DNA of 5,660 nucleotides from Desulfuromusa sp. (GTDB taxonomy: Bacteria; Desulfobacterota; Desulfuromonadia; Desulfuromonadales; Geopsychrobacteraceae). Each line of letters starts with the position of its first letter. The stretch's first letter is position 1. The stretch is from positions 1 to 5,660 of the forward strand of contig JAUVCS010000070.1 in assembly GCA_030590745.1 (NCBI GenBank), given 5' to 3'. The notes under the pieces were generated by a model, which saw only the letters and a list, made by a program, of their open reading frames with translations, had not been told where the DNA came from and ran no database searches. The translations under genes and the position numbers were made by a program. This document shows, one piece after another, positions 5,174 to 5,660 of the stretch.

Positions 5174-5660
5174 TCTTGATCAGATCCTGAAAACCAAAGC
5201 GACTGAGATCGCTGCAGCACAGCTGAGGCAACCCCTGGGTGAGCTGGAGAAGCTGCTGGCAGGTTGTGCTAAAACCAGAGGATTTGCCAACTCTCTCCGC
5301 CATTCTGCGGCAGTGGGTACTGCGATCATTGCCGAGGTGAAAAAGGGCTCCCCCTCAAAGGGAATTATTCGAGAAGATTTTGATCCTGTGGCAATTGCCC
5401 GTAGCTATGAGCGGGGTGGGGCAAGCTGTCTTTCGGTGTTAACCGATGAACATTATTTTTATGGTTCCCTTGATTATCTTGGTCAGATTCGTACGCAGGT
5501 TGATTTGCCCCTGTTGCGGAAAGATTTTATCATCGATCCCTACCAGGTTTTTCAGGCACGGGTTGCCGGTGCCGACGCTATTTTATTGATAGCAGCGGCA
5601 TTATCAGATCTCCAACTGCGGGAACTGGCCGAACTGGCAACCCGGTTAGAACTTGATACG
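5169..5660 (+). CDS. trpC: Indole-3-glycerol phosphate synthase (partial, N-terminal 164 residues)
   Basis: TrpC closes the indole ring: 1-(2-carboxyphenylamino)-1-deoxyribulose 5-phosphate loses CO2 and water to give indole-3-glycerol phosphate. The reading frame is open from the ATG to the right edge, where the gene is cut; full-length proteins have about 250-270 residues. Translation begins MILDQILKTKATEIA, the usual family start. Beta/alpha-barrel motifs follow: AEVKKGSPSKGIIREDFDP (55-73) with the substrate-binding Glu56 and Lys58, SVLTDEHYFYGSLDYL (89-104), and LLRKDFIIDPYQ (115-126) with the catalytic Lys118, then GADAILLIAAAL (134-145). The later catalytic Glu and Asn of the barrel lie beyond the window. 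The Shine-Dalgarno is weak (CGAGA about 9-10 nt upstream). It is separated from trpD by 143 bp, unusually far for this operon, owing to the palindromic insert. Confidence 0.97.
   Translation, partial: MILDQILKTKATEIAAAQLRQPLGELEKLLAGCAKTRGFANSLRHSAAVGTAIIAEVKKGSPSKGIIREDFDPVAIARSYERGGASCLSVLTDEHYFYGSLDYLGQIRTQVDLPLLRKDFIIDPYQVFQARVAGADAILLIAAALSDLQLRELAELATRLELDT

Noticed and set aside
1..5660. CRISPR array, tRNA or rRNA genes, transposase, toxin-antitoxin or defence genes
   Set aside because: No regularly spaced repeats, no tRNA-like cloverleaf and no relevant protein motifs were seen. The window is filled by known transport, regulatory and trp genes.

Overview
The window looks like chromosomal DNA of moderate G+C from a Gram-negative, probably deltaproteobacterial host. 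The Desulfuromonadales/Geobacter relatives are my best guess. This rests on the separate trpE-trpG-trpD-trpC order with an unfused trpG, on the TrpE N-terminus (QGNLIPVYREILADMETP), on the TrpD form with DTCGTGGSG and KHGNR, and on the paired small/large sodium:solute symporter genes next to an IclR regulator. The taxonomic guess comes from memory of these families, not from a search.

Left part (1-1481, all on the minus strand, so read right to left): an IclR-family regulator (723-1481), a 210-bp leader/intergenic region (513-722) with two inverted repeats and three AGGAGG motifs, a DUF4212 symporter small subunit (258-512), and the start of the large sodium:solute symporter subunit (242 down to the window edge). 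The two symporter genes are 15 bp apart, each has a strong Shine-Dalgarno, and they very probably form one operon. The IclR protein is the obvious candidate regulator. The transported substrate cannot be read from the sequence; acetate or another small carboxylate is the family-based guess.

Middle (1482-1876): a 395-bp AT-rich divergent intergenic region. It holds a good sigma70-type promoter for the IclR gene (TTGACA-17-TATTGT) and a weaker candidate for the trp operon close to trpE. I found no Trp-rich leader peptide, T-box or convincing TrpR operator.

Right part (1877-5660, plus strand): the tryptophan biosynthesis genes trpE, trpG, trpD and the first 164 codons of trpC, co-oriented. TrpE and TrpG form anthranilate synthase (chorismate plus glutamine to anthranilate), TrpD adds phosphoribosyl from PRPP, and TrpC makes indole-3-glycerol phosphate; the isomerase TrpF and the synthase TrpBA would be expected downstream or elsewhere. 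All visible catalytic motifs are intact.

The most unusual structure is between trpD and trpC. A 122-bp imperfect palindrome (5026-5147) fills the junction, and the 9-mer ACCAATGAT occurs once over the trpD stop codon and once over the trpC start codon. Removing the sequence between the copies would leave trpD and trpC overlapping as ATGA. This suggests insertion of a small palindromic element into a formerly overlapping gene junction, without damage to either gene. A second, smaller perfect hairpin lies between trpG and trpD. Apart from these I see no evidence for a new biological system; the genes themselves are well-known families.
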